Assembly (NCBI RefSeq): GCF_030704535.1 | Contig: NC_081809.1 | Coordinates: forward strand, 389,501 to 453,500 | Length of the DNA: 64,000 nucleotides | DNA from: Vitis vinifera | Taxonomy: Eukaryota > Streptophyta > Magnoliopsida > Vitales > Vitaceae | Reading direction: 5' to 3' | Shown: piece by piece, positions 12,001-25,700 of the stretch | Layout: every line of letters starts with the position of its first letter | Position numbering within the stretch: position 1 is the first letter of the stretch | Notes under the pieces: generated by a model | Databases searched by the model: none | Told to the model about the DNA's origin: nothing | Seen by the model: the letters and a program-made list of their open reading frames with translations, nothing else | Program-made: the position numbers and the translations under genes

Positions 12001-15000
12001 AAATTTCAGATCATTGTCATTTTAATACACACTCTACATGCTGAAGACCTAAAACTTCATAAAATCATAACAGCTGACATCCCATAATGGGTCATATTTA
12101 AAATAGAATATGCTTAAAATGCCATCCTTTCTTTGTTTTAACAAAGCAAGCATCATTCTGGATGTTGTTACACTTTTTGCAATCAAACTGGGTCTTGTGC
12201 TGGATGATGGCATGATGAGAATGATAAAATTTACGCAGGGCAATGCCAGCATGCCATCAAACTAGGTTTTATGTCCTTGCATGCATCCTGCACACTAGGG
12301 TTGCCTATAAAAATAGACTTGAAAGATGCTGCATGAACTACCTTCTAATAGAGCATTCAATATTGGTGGCATCAGAGGATGCAACTTGCGGTTCTGTCAT
12401 TGAAAATCCCGACCGGATCTTGCCCTCAAGTAAGGGAATAAGCCACTCATGGAGCTGTTCTTTATTTCCGTAGCGCAATAATACCTAAAATTTAAAAATG
12501 AAGGGAAATAAACAGATCTAGCAAAGAATGAATAAAGACATCTCAGATATTTTTCAAAAAATCTAAAACTGTTACACCCTTAATGATTCCTAAACTCCAA
12601 TATCTGGATGTGTCTCGATATAAGAATAAGGTAAGTTGTCTGTTGAAGAATGATTAAGTGACAACCATCATTTTCTTCACTTTCCAGAAGGGAGAGAATC
12701 TCAGAGCAATTACACATTCTGATGAAGGGAAATGCAATGTAGTATTCAACCACTTTATTATTTCTTTTTTTTCTTTTTTTTTTATCAGAAACGAAACCAC
12801 TTTATTATTTCTCGATCCTACGAATCTGAAAGTTTATATTTTTACCTCCATATTTCCAGTGTCAGGAGCTCCACAATTGAACACCTGTGGAGCCCAAACA
12901 GAACGACCCATGATCTCACAAAGGTACCCATATTCAAGGTTTGAGAGGCCTGCACCCAATAGATTGGATGCATCATCAGAGAGAATTCTCCCAACAGAAA
13001 TCAGATTTCTTGCCCTAGCAGCGCTATCTGCCTGCACATAAACATAATTCAAATGTGTTCATTCACAAGAATACTATCTTCGACAAACACAATGACTGAC
13101 TTCAGAAAAGCGAGACTAGGCATTTCAGGCTACATAATATAGAGAAACATAAAGATCAGGAATTTGGAAAACATGACTAGGGACTGAGGCAGAACTAAGA
13201 TACATACAGGTACCCATAAGTTCCACAAGCCTTCTTTCTTTGCTAGCTCCTTTAATTTCTCCTCTTCTGGGTGTACTGTCCAACGTAGCGTAGAATTAGC
13301 AAGTTTGCTGAATTCATTTTCCATAGGGTATATGTGATCTTCCATAAACTTAATCAATCTGCTTCTAAGTTCAAGGACCTTTTTTCTAGGAACAAATTTT
13401 CCTCTGCTGTTTGAAAGGCTTTGATCTTCAGTCTCTCCCCAATCCTGTGCCTTTGGACCTGAGCAGTGAGACAAGGAAACGTCATTTTGAGAAATTGTTT
13501 TAGGCAAATGACATAAATGAAGAGCAAACAAAACATGGCATAGCATTTTCAAAATGCTGGCTGTAGTACATGTAAAAAACTGAAGGTTCTTATAGAAATA
13601 TAGATGGCCTCTTCCTTCCTCTATCCATCCTAAAAATATGGAATTTGACTGTAAACTGGAGAATTTAATGATTCATACACATCAGAAGTTTAGACAAAGC
13701 AAACACAAGAATTTACAGACTTGGCCCTCATGATTCCACAAATCAAGAACAGTTTGTTGCAAAATAACGGCAAAAAAGCCTGGATCTTTTCAGACTGACA
13801 TAATACTTCCAGAACCTATGATAACAATGTCTTGGAATCTAAATAGATAAACTAGAAAATGCATGGGATATCAATGAGCCAAGCATATAGAACCAAAAAC
13901 TGATGGAATAAATTTATCTTGTATTCCTGTTTGCCTTTTCACACAAAGTTTAAGTATGAATTTTACCATGAAACTGACAAGTAAGCTCATTGACATGTTT
14001 CAATGTTAGAAGGATCAGTAAATGTTTTAAAGAAACACACTGAACAAGAAGAGAGCAAGCACTCCAAACTGTTCAGAAACAAAAAGATGTAAGCCATATA
14101 ACACATCAATGCACTGCCCCCATCAATAACAACCATAGCAAGCAGAAAAGCAACTGAGAGGAACATCACATATTAAATGGCTCAAAAGCATTAAATGCAA
14201 AAATAATCTCATATAAGAATCACCATTAACAACATCGAATATAGGCTCTACTTTCAGATTCTTGTAGGGTGATTTAGCTGGATTAAATTCCAACAGAATA
14301 ACTCTACCCTTAGTAACCCAATCCATCTTTAGAGGGTAGTGAATTCTCCTCCCATCAGCACATTGTGCAGGTTGAGCAAATACGTCTATAGTTCTGAGAT
14401 TCTCAATTTGAGAGAGATCATCACCAACTTTTTTTTTTTTTTTTGCTCATTTTTAAACTTTAGATTCTAAAGGTCGTGTCTGAACCCAGTACAATCCTCA
14501 AATGTGTCCCTTGTGATGGAACAGTGTAAAGATGCTTTCCCTGTGATATTTTTGAATAGCCACTCCTGCACTCTTTCATATGTTCATTATAGACAATATG
14601 GAAGGAAAAGTGTAGGAAAACCTTTTAAAGCTAGCCATACTGAAGATTCAACATATTTCTCTGTAGTTGTTGTACAATCTGAATACAGTTTAGATAGGAT
14701 GAGGAATTTCTAGCTCTCCTGAAGACTTGAATTGTGTAGGCTGGGCTCTGTTTCTCCCATTGTGCTCATTATCGATGTTTCCCTATATACAGCACATGTA
14801 CCCGGGTTGCAACTCTTTTAGCGCCTTCTAATGGATTTATTAATTAAAAAATGCCACTCAGATGCTCTAACCCTACACTCTGGCTACTTATGCTTTGCTT
14901 TAGGATAATGATGCATTACGCAACTATGATAATGAATTACTGCTTCTGGAAAGTTTGTTGCCCTTCTAAATCTGAGAGACATGTTTATTGATATTCTGAA

Positions 15001-18000
15001 ACAAAACTGAAATTGATGGACAGTATAGCTACCAGATGGAGGATGCTCAGGAAGCAAAGACTTTTGTTCAATAACCGCCCATGCAGTGTCTATGAGAGAA
15101 TTAGCTACTCTGCCTGTATGTTTGGCCCGCTCACCTCCGGAAGCATTACCCTGCATTGTTTATGATAAAATAAATATTATATCTATGTTTTTGACCTTTC
15201 ACAACAAGTTCCATATAAAGCTTCCAACAGATTATCAGGTTTTCTCTTTTCAGAAGATACCATAATCCATCTACTGTATACTCCTGCTAAGATTGATGCC
15301 CCACGGAACATGTTAAAGGCAATATAGAACTTCCATGCAGTGCCAGGCCATGGTTTTCCCTACAACGCAAAGATTCCAATAAAATTAAGCCCTTTAAAGG
15401 TTGAGCAGATAACAGCGGATGAAAGTATCTAGGTTAACCATTTAATGGACCAGACCATAAATATGCTATGAATGAAATACCTCAACCCTCAGTAATTTGA
15501 GAAATAGAAGCCACCATTCAATTTGTCCTTCTAGGAGGTATGTCAAAGATAAACCCTCAGCAGCATTAGTTAGTAGTAACCATCCCTCTATGGTTTCATT
15601 TGAATCTCAGAAGGAACAAGAGAAAAGAGCAGAAATATTAAAAATTACTCAAAAGGATTCTTTCATCAAACTGTTTTTCTCATTTTCCCTTCCTTTTTGT
15701 CATTCTCTCCCAGATCCAAATGAAGCCTAGCTAAGATCTTTTGTATCTTGCCTCCTAATGTTACTGTTTTTAACCAGTGATGGATAACTCAGCTGGATCT
15801 ACACTTGAAATTGGAAGTCTCCTCCACCAAAACATTGAATAATGGGTCCAGTTTTCTGTATTAACAAATGTATGTATAACTCCTTTTGCTGCTACATACT
15901 TTATTTTATTTCAATTTTTGTATTTAAAGAGCCACTGAGAAATTTCTATAAGTCCTTCAGTTTCCTCATAAGAGGATGTATATTTCAGGAATGTACATAG
16001 AAAACCATTATCCAGTCAGAACAATTGATATAGGTCTTACAGCAGCAGAGCAGTATTCTGCCAGATATTCTGACTGTGAAGGAATCCCTTCTGGAATGCC
16101 AGTAACTTCAAAACCTTCATCCAGTCTATCAGGTCTGAGATCCTTAATGTAAGGCTGCCAGAAAAGGGAAAAGCCAAATCAACTTGTAAATTCACTAGTC
16201 CAGCACTAAGTTTCAATACTAACTAGAAGCAATACCCAACAAAAGGTGAATCAAACAATAAAGATGTCAAAGAGAATGAAATGCTACATGCTCCATAATT
16301 TACAAAAAACAAGTTTTTAAAATAGCCTACCCATGTAAGAAACTGCAGTGCAAGGGGTGCCTACTTACCAAGCAGATGTTTGCAACATCACACATTTGAT
16401 TTCCAAGCGTAGACAACTCCCAGTCAAGAATACCAACCACTCGATCCTACAACATTGAAGTATACGATTAGATGTGCACCTCAGATCATTTTAGCTCTTA
16501 CAGGGACAGAGTAGGGGTCTTGAATAGGCTCCATCCCATCCCCTCCTAAGTTTCAAATATTCCCTTACATTTTACAGAATTGGTAAGGAGGCATAAATAA
16601 AATTATACTATGTATTCTTTTCCAGTCATAACTATTAGATTAAGGGTACACAACTCTTGATAGCCAAATACACATAGTAACTAAATTCAAATAAGGCATG
16701 AAGAAAATCCAAAGATAGCTGAATGCATGCCACTAGAGTAACTTCAGACTTTTAAAGTACCAGACCTCAATGGGATGAAATACAAGATTGTCAATGCGAA
16801 AGTCTCCATGAACTAGGCCTGTTGTTACTGCCCTAGAATCTTCAAGAGGAATATGTTGCCGCAACCAGTCAATCAGCTCAAACATCTTGGGATTTCCCAC
16901 AGGCCTACCCTCACCAGTTGAAGCAATATATTGTTTGGCCCACCTCTCTATCTGAACAAGCATGATGTTATTCATTAGATAATTTTTGCATTTACAAGTA
17001 TGACCAGTATTTAACTTCATTAGAATTCATATAGACTTGCAAGACAATAACAAGTGTAAAGAATTAAGAAACAAAAAGGTGGGAAGCCTATGCCTGCAGA
17101 TGAATTAGTCTTGTATGAAAAAACAAATATATGTATAGGCCTAATAGTCAAAATGAATGGAAACTTTTGTGCACCTGTCGCTTGCAGTAGCTGTCACGAT
17201 GCCCATACTTTTCTAGACCGATGGAATCCACATCAGCAGAATGCAAAGCAGCTAAAGCTTTGGCAATTGCCCGATATATAGCAGCCCTCCTGTTAGGCGT
17301 TATACCCTAAGTAAACCACAAAGCAATTCAATCCATCAATCCAAAGTGCCCTATACATGGTGAACCAAAATTTCAAGTTTATGAGAACTAACAAGATAGC
17401 TAGGATGCTAGAAGGACATATTCTGACATCTGGTTGAGATTAGTTGTTTGGATATGGTATAATCTACTGAACGGCTACATTTTTTGTTAAACCGCAACTA
17501 AAGGGATTTTTTTTTTTTTTTTTTTTGCAAATTAAATACCATATCAAACTGCAATAAAATTGTTATGAGACATAAAAAAAATTCCCAAATTCAATTTAGA
17601 AGATAAAGGCCATAGAAAAAGCAATACCGGTAGCTTGGGATCTAAGAATATGCGTCCTTCCAAGTATTCCATGATGTAAAATGCAGTACCAATCACACTT
17701 GTATCAATACACAAGCAGAAAACCTTAGGAACTGGAACCTGCGTATGAAGACCTAATGCCCGAAGAACCTGTCACATAAAAAATTTACCAAACTTATCCC
17801 ATTTTATATTCCACTATCCATTCGTTTGGTTTCCAAGAAAGGTGGGGAAAAAAAATCATCTTGAATCTTCCATCTATCTAGCTTGGTTCAGGAAAACTTT
17901 AAATCCCAACTCGAAAAAGACAAATAGCTTAGTCCGAAACAATAACAAACCTAGACTTCAACATTTTTAATTCCCCTGCTACCTACATTTTCTGAGCAAC

Positions 18001-18386
18001 CAAACATGGTATACAGAATCCACCTGAAATTCTCTCTCCACGGCATGAGCAGATTGCAACAACTTCCCCGGCGGCTTCTTTCTCACCACATATCGCTTCA
18101 GGGAACCTCCCTCACCGACTTCCATGAGAAATGTAGGATTCGACTGACCGTGCCCGAACTGATTCACAATCGTACGCAACCAAGCCAAAGTCAGAACAAG
18201 ATAAAAACAAAATCTTCTCTATCCGAATAGATAGAGAGTGAGAGAGGAGACCTGCGAGATTGTGAAGCTAGAGGAAGAGACAGGGAAGCCATCGACGTTG
18301 GCGCAGGAATATCGAAACAAAGCCTCAAAGTCAAAAGCGTGCGCCGGATGGACTCGGCCGAGTAGATCAGATGTACGGCTTGCCAT
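9052..18386 (-). CDS. IBR3: IBR3 / ACAD10-like: kinase-like plus acyl-CoA dehydrogenase fusion, peroxisomal
   Basis: Arabidopsis IBR3 acts in peroxisomal conversion of indole-3-butyric acid to the auxin IAA. Seventeen minus-strand exons: 18386-18252, 18158-18024, 17768-17628, 17306-17175, 16951-16766, 16446-16369, 16154-16041, 15359-15261, 15150-15033, 13458-13208, 13031-12846, 12484-12342, 10856-10772, 10683-10474, 9997-9845, 9444-9340, 9243-9052. They total 2463 nt, 820 aa plus stop, close to the 824 aa I recall for Arabidopsis. The N-terminal half is an APH-type kinase fold with [13 protein letters not shown] (H229, D231, N236) and [12 protein letters not shown] (D251). The C-terminal half is an acyl-CoA dehydrogenase with [42 protein letters not shown] and [11 protein letters not shown]. 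It ends in AKL, a canonical peroxisomal targeting tripeptide. In exon 11 the acceptor leaving GCA before GAT is the one that keeps frame. No disruption seen. Confidence 0.96.
10857..12341 (-). other. IBR3 intron 12, no inserted gene seen
   Basis: This 1.5-kb intron is AT-rich. I see no transposon ends or coding similarity in it. A separate 20-base direct repeat, AGAAGATATCTGAAAAGATT, lies in intron 14 (10353-10372 and 10387-10406), flanking a T run. That could be an insertion scar. Confidence 0.4.
13459..15032 (-). other. IBR3 intron 9, no inserted gene seen
   Basis: A 1.6-kb intron between the kinase-like half and the dehydrogenase half. It contains a T-run near 14430 and no recognised coding segment. 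Its position near the join of the two protein domains is noteworthy but common in this family. Confidence 0.45.
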
Positions 18387-19722
18387 GTGAAATGGAAAAT
18401 AGATCTCTGAGAAACCTCTCCGAACCGATCAAAACCAGAGTAAAGTTAGCTTCCCGCTGTTTGGAAAAACCAAGAAGCTTGACTTGGGATAAAATCATAA
18501 ATAAGCTCGGAAGATAAGCCGCATTCGCGTGTAGGAAAAAAAGAAGCGTACTCGCTGGTTTTCGATGGCAATGGATATGACGTGTACCAGACATAACACT
18601 CCTATCTACAAAGGGATTAGATTAGATTATGTAAGAAGGTTAACATAATAACAACATTATCACCAATTAGAGGACAATTTGTGGATACAGACAAACAATT
18701 TATTTTAAAATAACGCTGGAGTTGGCGTGGTTCCCTCTTTTCGAATCCTTTCTTCAAGGTCTTGGAATCACACCTTGAACCTTAACAAGCACAAGGGATG
18801 CAATGAATTTGTGGAAAAAAATAAAAATGGGAAAGATTGAGCATTTATTCAGGAAGCAAAATATTTATTTTTTTTTAAGAACAAATTGCCAAAGACAATT
18901 ACACTTTTAAAATTTAAAACAAAAAATGTTATAAAATTTTCCTGCCCTTGGTATATTTTGAACATGTTATTCTCCGAAAAATATGATCATGATCATGATT
19001 ATAATGACTTCAGATTTGATATGGGCCCAACTTGAGATTGTGTTGATTTGAGATTTGATGTGGGTCTTGTGTAAGATTGTTGACTTCGGATTTGATATGA
19101 CTTGAAGATTAGTTTAGTACGGAGAGTTGATTTCTAAATGAAAGGTTTAGCGTCTTATACACCACACAAAAATAATTTTCAAACCCTTTTGGTTACATTA
19201 TATTCCGTCACCATTCTCATTGCATTCCTACATTCTCCTTTAGGGCAAGTTTTTGGAACGGGAGACGAGAATGAAAACTTCTCCCCCAATGAATTTGGTA
19301 ATTTTAGTTTTTGTATGTGGATGTGTTAAGACGTAGGTAAATTAGAAAATGAGAATGGAAAAAATCAATAAATTAACAATAATATTTTTTATTTGCTAAA
19401 TAGTAAAAATTTGTTTAGCTATATAAAGTAAAATAAAGAATTGTTTTTTAAATAACAAGTGAAATTTATTTTCATCCGAATTTTTTAAATAAAATATATA
19501 TAAAGAATTAAAAAAAATCATAAATAACAAATAAAATTTGAGGTAGAAATTTTCTTCTTGCGGGCCACGGCTAATGTTTAACTCAGAAGAGAACTTGTTA
19601 CTCATAGGGTACCATGTCCTTCATACAAATACATACTAACAACAAACAGGAAGCAAAAGATAGAACAAAAGGGAAAAAGAAACTGGGGCCAAGCAGACAC
19701 GTACAGCTCCTTTGCCTAAACC
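18387..19722. other. Intergenic region between SUS2 and IBR3
   Basis: Holds the IBR3 promoter and the SUS2 3' region, since both genes are read leftward. At about 19005-19115 there is a degenerate triple repeat with a period near 38 bases, recognisable by GATTTGATATGGG, GATTTGATGTGGG and GATTTGATATGAC. No other gene is seen. Confidence 0.6.
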
Positions 19723-22700
19723 TCAGTGTTCATCAACAGCTAGTGGAATGGAAGTCGCCTGAAACACAACCAAAGAAGAAAATAGCATTTATTTATGAGA
19801 CCCCAGATCATCTAAAACATTTGCCAAACAGATTAGTTTCATGTCAAACCAGATTCAAGTCACCCATACTCCAAATTAAAGATATCATCATCAACTAGGT
19901 GTGGGCTCTTGGCGCCAAGGTGAAATGGATGAAATATTTTAAATGTCTGTTATATCTAAAACTACGTTTTTAAGTTTCTTTTTTTCAAACTACCATTTTT
20001 TGTTCTCATGCCACCAAAACCTGATTGAAGAAGTTAAAGGGAATTCTGAGTTCATTTGGTATAAGAGGACTGTGGGGAAACAGAGGGATAATCACCAGAT
20101 CCTTGAGCTTGAGAATGTAAAACATTTCCAGATATCTCCGAGTCTCTCGCCTCTCAAGCTTTGACACATGCTTCCAGAACCCGTAGACCCCAGCCAGTGT
20201 CAGTAGTCTCTCAGTATATATTTTCCATGTGTACCTATAGGATTGAATTTTTGAAATAGTGAAAGATAAGTAGAAGAAGATTGTTGTCATGCAGGCTCAC
20301 CAGGCAAAATTAATTATCCATACCTTTCATAGATTCGTTTAAGCCCTCCATTAGAGATCTCGTCCCAGTAGCTAGGATCCTTCTGGCATCGTTCAAAGAA
20401 GTCAGCTAAACGCAATGCAACCTGATCAGGATGATATGGATCGATATGGAATCCTGAGAGACCATCCTCGATAATCTCAGCAGGGCCACCATGACAAGTA
20501 GCAAATGTAGGAAGCCCACAAGTCATTGCTTCCACAACTGTAAGCCCAAAAGCTTCATAAAAGGCAGGCTGCAAGAGGTCAAAAAGTTCAAATATTGAGA
20601 ATTGTAATAGTGAAGAAAAGCATTCCACCCTAGTTACCACACCACATACCTGCACAAAAGCACCTTTTGTGTCTGCGATGTAGCGATAGAGCTCACCATT
20701 ACGAGCACGGTTCATTTGTGCTGGTATCCATCGAAACTGACCATGCAAGTTGTATTTCTTTATAAGGTCATGCATCTTTTCAATCTCTTTTGTTTCTTCT
20801 CTATCCCTTGATTTCGTCACATCAATGTAACCAGCAACCACAACAAGATTTACGAGTTCCCTTAGTTTGCTGCTCTTTCCAAAGCACTCAACAAGCCCCG
20901 TTATGTTTTTCACTCTATCAAGTCTTGCCATGGAAAAGATAATAGGCTTTGATCGGTCACTCAACATACCACTGCATTAACATAGACAAGTCATTGGACT
21001 AAAAAGCAGAAATTACTTTTGACCATGCATGTGGAAAATAGAATTTTGTTTGTGAAGTTAAATCCACAGTTCACTCTCTTAACATCCATTGCTAAGATAC
21101 TCACATGTGGTCATCATTCTGCTCTGAATCATATAAGAGGCTTTCAATAGAATCATGTAGAGCAGTTAGTCTCCTTTCCTTTTCTGAGTATGAGAAGTAT
21201 ATGGACATGTCTGCTCCTGGAGATACGATATTAAACTTGGGATCAAAAACATCAATGCCATGAACAACTCGGTACAGTCCTGGAAGAGTGAAGGCTGTGT
21301 GGCTCTCATACTGTCCAACATGATTCTTGCTGAAACAAAGAGAAAGCATGTTAAGGTACTAGTATTATCAGCAAAATATTGGAAGCCAACAATCAATAAT
21401 GCATCCAACCATATAAATAATAATAATAAAAAAAAAAAAATTCATACTAGATTATGTTAAAAAGAAAACAATCAGATTGCATCAAGCTGTAAGTTAAAAA
21501 CAGGGCTTTTGAGGCTGCAACTGAGCCATTTGGAAAATGGCAAACATGTCGCAAGCTCAGGTTTTACCTAACCTCCCTAACCATGAAAATGCATAAACAC
21601 ATTATGCACAGAACTCATGAAGAGAGAAGTGATGCATGCATCCTGTGTCAACGTTGGTAATGAAAGATAGGGTGCTGTCCACAAGTTATGGTTGCAATGC
21701 TGTGAAAAGAATATTACAGTCCTTGAGAAAATACTAGAGACTCCATAATAAAGATTCCTCCATGCAAAATTGTAAAACAAATTTCAACATGTTAAGGTGA
21801 CAAAAAAAAATTGTACAGGATGATGCCTCATAAAGAAGTCATTCTGATGCATCCATAACATTCTTCTACCATAAAAACAGATAATATCACTTGTTTCCAA
21901 CAGTAGAACAATAAATCATGCTGAAAGTCAGAAGATAGCCAAAGGATGAGCAGTGAGCAATTCCTGACTACTAAAGATCTAACCTTCCGGCAATCTCTTG
22001 GTATGTACTGGTGATTATAAAATCTGCATTGTTCATTGCAATTAAATCAGCAGTAAATTGGCTTGAGAAATGGTACTTATCCTCAAATTTTCTCCAATAT
22101 ATATCAGACTCTGGATATTTTGTTTTCTCCAAAGCATGAGCAATATTGCACTGGACATAAAATGCAATCAAACATCAAAAAAAAAAAAAACAAAAGGAAA
22201 GAAAATGATATGCTCTCACATAAAAAAAGCAAACAACAAAATGATCATAGAAAACCTGCGTAATTCCCATCTTATAAGATAATAAAGATGCAACAAGATT
22301 CCCATCACTATAGTTGCCAATGATCAGATCTGGAACTCCCTGTAGCTCGGCAGCAATTTCATTTGATGCATCCTATACAATGAAAAAAAAAAAAGAGGTA
22401 ATATTACCTGAACATGCAATGGGCAAAAGCAGATAAAGTGTTGAACTTTGTAAATGTGATTGTTACAAACAAACAAAACAAAGAAGGAAAACCCATGATA
22501 ATTTCATCAGAAAGGTTCACTAGGCATATAGGGTTCTTTCAGAAGCAAGTGAAGCAACCATAACCCTCCTTGCCTTATCTGAGGCTCAATACATAGATCA
22601 ATACACTATATTCAGCACGGAAAATCAACTTGGACCTTGAACCAGAAGCATGTCAAGCCTAAAAGTCATGTCCACAATAATACCGCTTTGTAGCAGTGCC

Positions 22701-25700
22701 TCCTCCTTGAGTATTATTTTCAAATTTCACATTATTAAATGTGAGGTAGTTTCTTAAGCATTATCAAGTATCACGATGAACAAAAGGTCACCCTTAGACA
22801 AACTTGTGCATTATATTGAAAAGGCCAGCAGCTGCTGCAACCACAACCATCATCCCTTATTTATACACAGATACTTCTGTTATATTGAGGACATCAGAGG
22901 CTAGTTTGCTTTTCCGGCCCTTGAGGCCTGGCTCAAGTGGTAAAGGGATGCCGAGGGTTTGTGGGAGGTTTTTGGTTCACATCCCAATGAGTGGGCAAAA
23001 ATTTACCTATCAAAAAAAATAAAAAGAGAGAGACAAGTTTGCTTTTCCACATGTTATACCCATGTTCCTTTTCTTTTTAGATCAACATGCAAAATTTTGA
23101 AGAAAAAAAAAAAAAGAATGTGGCAAATATTTGGTTTTATATAAGTCATGAACAACCCCAAAATCTCCAAAAGTTCTTCCTGCAGAATTCACTTGTTAGA
23201 TAGAGAAAAAAAAAAAGAATAATTTCATGAAGATTCCAAATAAATAATCCAGAAGCAAGAATAGCAATAAGAAACCTATCAGGTACACTATATGTAATGA
23301 CCCGCACCCAACCATGTAGATATTGTCCGCTTTGGGCCCAAGATGACCCTCACGGCTTTAAAACGCGTCTACTTGGTTAAAAGGAGTCTTTACATATATA
23401 GTGCCAGAAACTTGCTCCCCTATCCGAAGTGGGACATCACAAATACCCCCTCATGCAGACACAACGTCCTCGTTGTGTCCCATGAGATTCCGGGCCAAAC
23501 AGATAAACACCCCTTACGGAGCCAAACAAACCCCTGCATCGGGGTCGGGGATCGGCTCTGATACCATTTGTAACGACCCGCACCCAACCATATAGATATT
23601 GTCCGCTTTGGTCCCAAGATGGCCCTCACGGCTTTAAAACGCGTTTACTTGGTTAAGAGGAGTCTTTACATATATAGTGTCAGGAACTTGCTCCCCTATC
23701 CGATGTGGGACATCACACTATATTCATTCAAACATCATTAAATTTTAGAAGCATTGAGGGAAAATAAGAAAAGAAAAAAAAAGTATTAATAGAAATAGAA
23801 CTCAATTATTAACCAGCATTTACCTCTGCAAAGGTCTCCAGATATGGCCATACATCAAACCTTGAGATCCATTTCCTCAGAATACCGTTTTCTGTTCTAA
23901 AAGGCACTCGAAGAATATGTGTATGTTCTGTACCACTGATTCTTTCAAGTCTCTGATTGCATGTGGTCCCCTTTGCATCAGGTATAAGTCGGGTAACCTA
24001 AGATGAGACCATTTTGGAACTATAAGATGTAAAATCTAGATGGAAATCTTTTTGCCCCCAGATGAGGAAAAGACAAAAAGATGAAAAGAGGATAACAAAG
24101 AAATTGAATATCATCTGGACTTGGAGTTAAGAAAAAAAAAAAAGGGGATTAAGCACACTTACTATGAGAATTTTAGGAATGACATCCAGTCCTTGCTTTT
24201 GTATTCTAAGAAGCATCTCATTTTCCAAGGCACGCACTTGATCCAGTATATAAACAATCTGTGCACCAATAACCGACAGTATAAATTGTTAGTGGTAAAT
24301 GGTAATTGAGAAACATGTCTATATCCGTAAGCCGGGAGGAACATCTTGGAATGCAAAATAATTAAGAATGGATGGACTTTTGCATTTTCTACTATCAAAT
24401 ATAGTAAAAAACACTGCACTGCAAAGCAAATAAACAATAAATAAATAAATTTAAACTACCTGTCCACCTGTGTCAGGCAAACCTAGCACATTTGCTTGGC
24501 CAAAGTATCCATGAGGAGACACAATGACAACATTAAACACCATAGGAATCCTCCCAAGAAATGTCTCCAGGGTAGAGGGATCAGGAGCCTGAAGGATTTC
24601 CAAGAGAAGATGCACCATCTCTGAGACACGTTGTGCTGTGTCACCCCAACCTTTCTCAAAGCCCATTCCTTGTAGTCTACATTTAGAATCATAGAGTAGT
24701 CAATAATCTAGTAGTACAAAAATATTTGCTAAGAAATCAACAATGTTGGACGTTAAAGTTAGAGAATATACTCAAATTCAAATTCAGAATATGGTGTAAG
24801 TGGTGGGAGCTTAGAAAGATATTCCTCTGCCCTTGCCAAAGCAGACTGAAGTCTGGATATGTTCTGTATGCGATCATTCAGCATCATCACCTACACGACA
24901 TATTTAAAATTAAAATCTTCAGCATGAATGTCCATCAATGGAAGTTACAAGAACTTTTCAACTTTTGATTTAGTTTCATATGTGGCTGCAAGCATGGATC
25001 AAACTGCAACTACCTGAATCTGGTAATTATTTAAGCTCAAATTAAAAGAAAGGCAAATGGAAGATGATTACTCCCTAGAAAAATAACAACGTGGTGAATG
25101 GAAGATTTGAATGAAAAGACTTAAAATAATTCATCCACTATAGGCAAAAATATATATGTAATAAAATAAATCAATTAAATTAATCATTACGAAGAGAATT
25201 CAAGAGGACATGAATTAAACAAACTTACATGCCCATCATGTTTGTGTGCTCGAAGAAAATCAAGCAAAGGCTCCAAACTTTCTTTGTTGCGGAACATAAT
25301 TGAAGACAGGTGACGATTGAGGAACTGAACTCCGTTCCCAATGGATGAGGACCGGGTTGGTCGCGGGAATGTTGCATTAAATGGCTCAAAATCAAGCTCA
25401 AGCACATAATTTCCTTTGATCCTGACTCAGATTTCAAAATCAAATTTCGGATTAAATCTTAGGGACAAAAGATAAAAAATTAGGAGATTTTACAATTTTA
25501 CAAACTTAGAAACCGAGATCAAAGAGAATCCTTACTGTCCATCCACAAGCTCTTCTTTGAATTGAAGATATTCTGAAACACTTAATTGATCCACATTGAG
25601 TTCATAGACATTAACCCGAATATATTCCCAAACACCAGGTCTTGGGCGAATCGCTATGGCCACAAATGGAGGCAGAACTATAGCTTCCTAACATCAGCAC

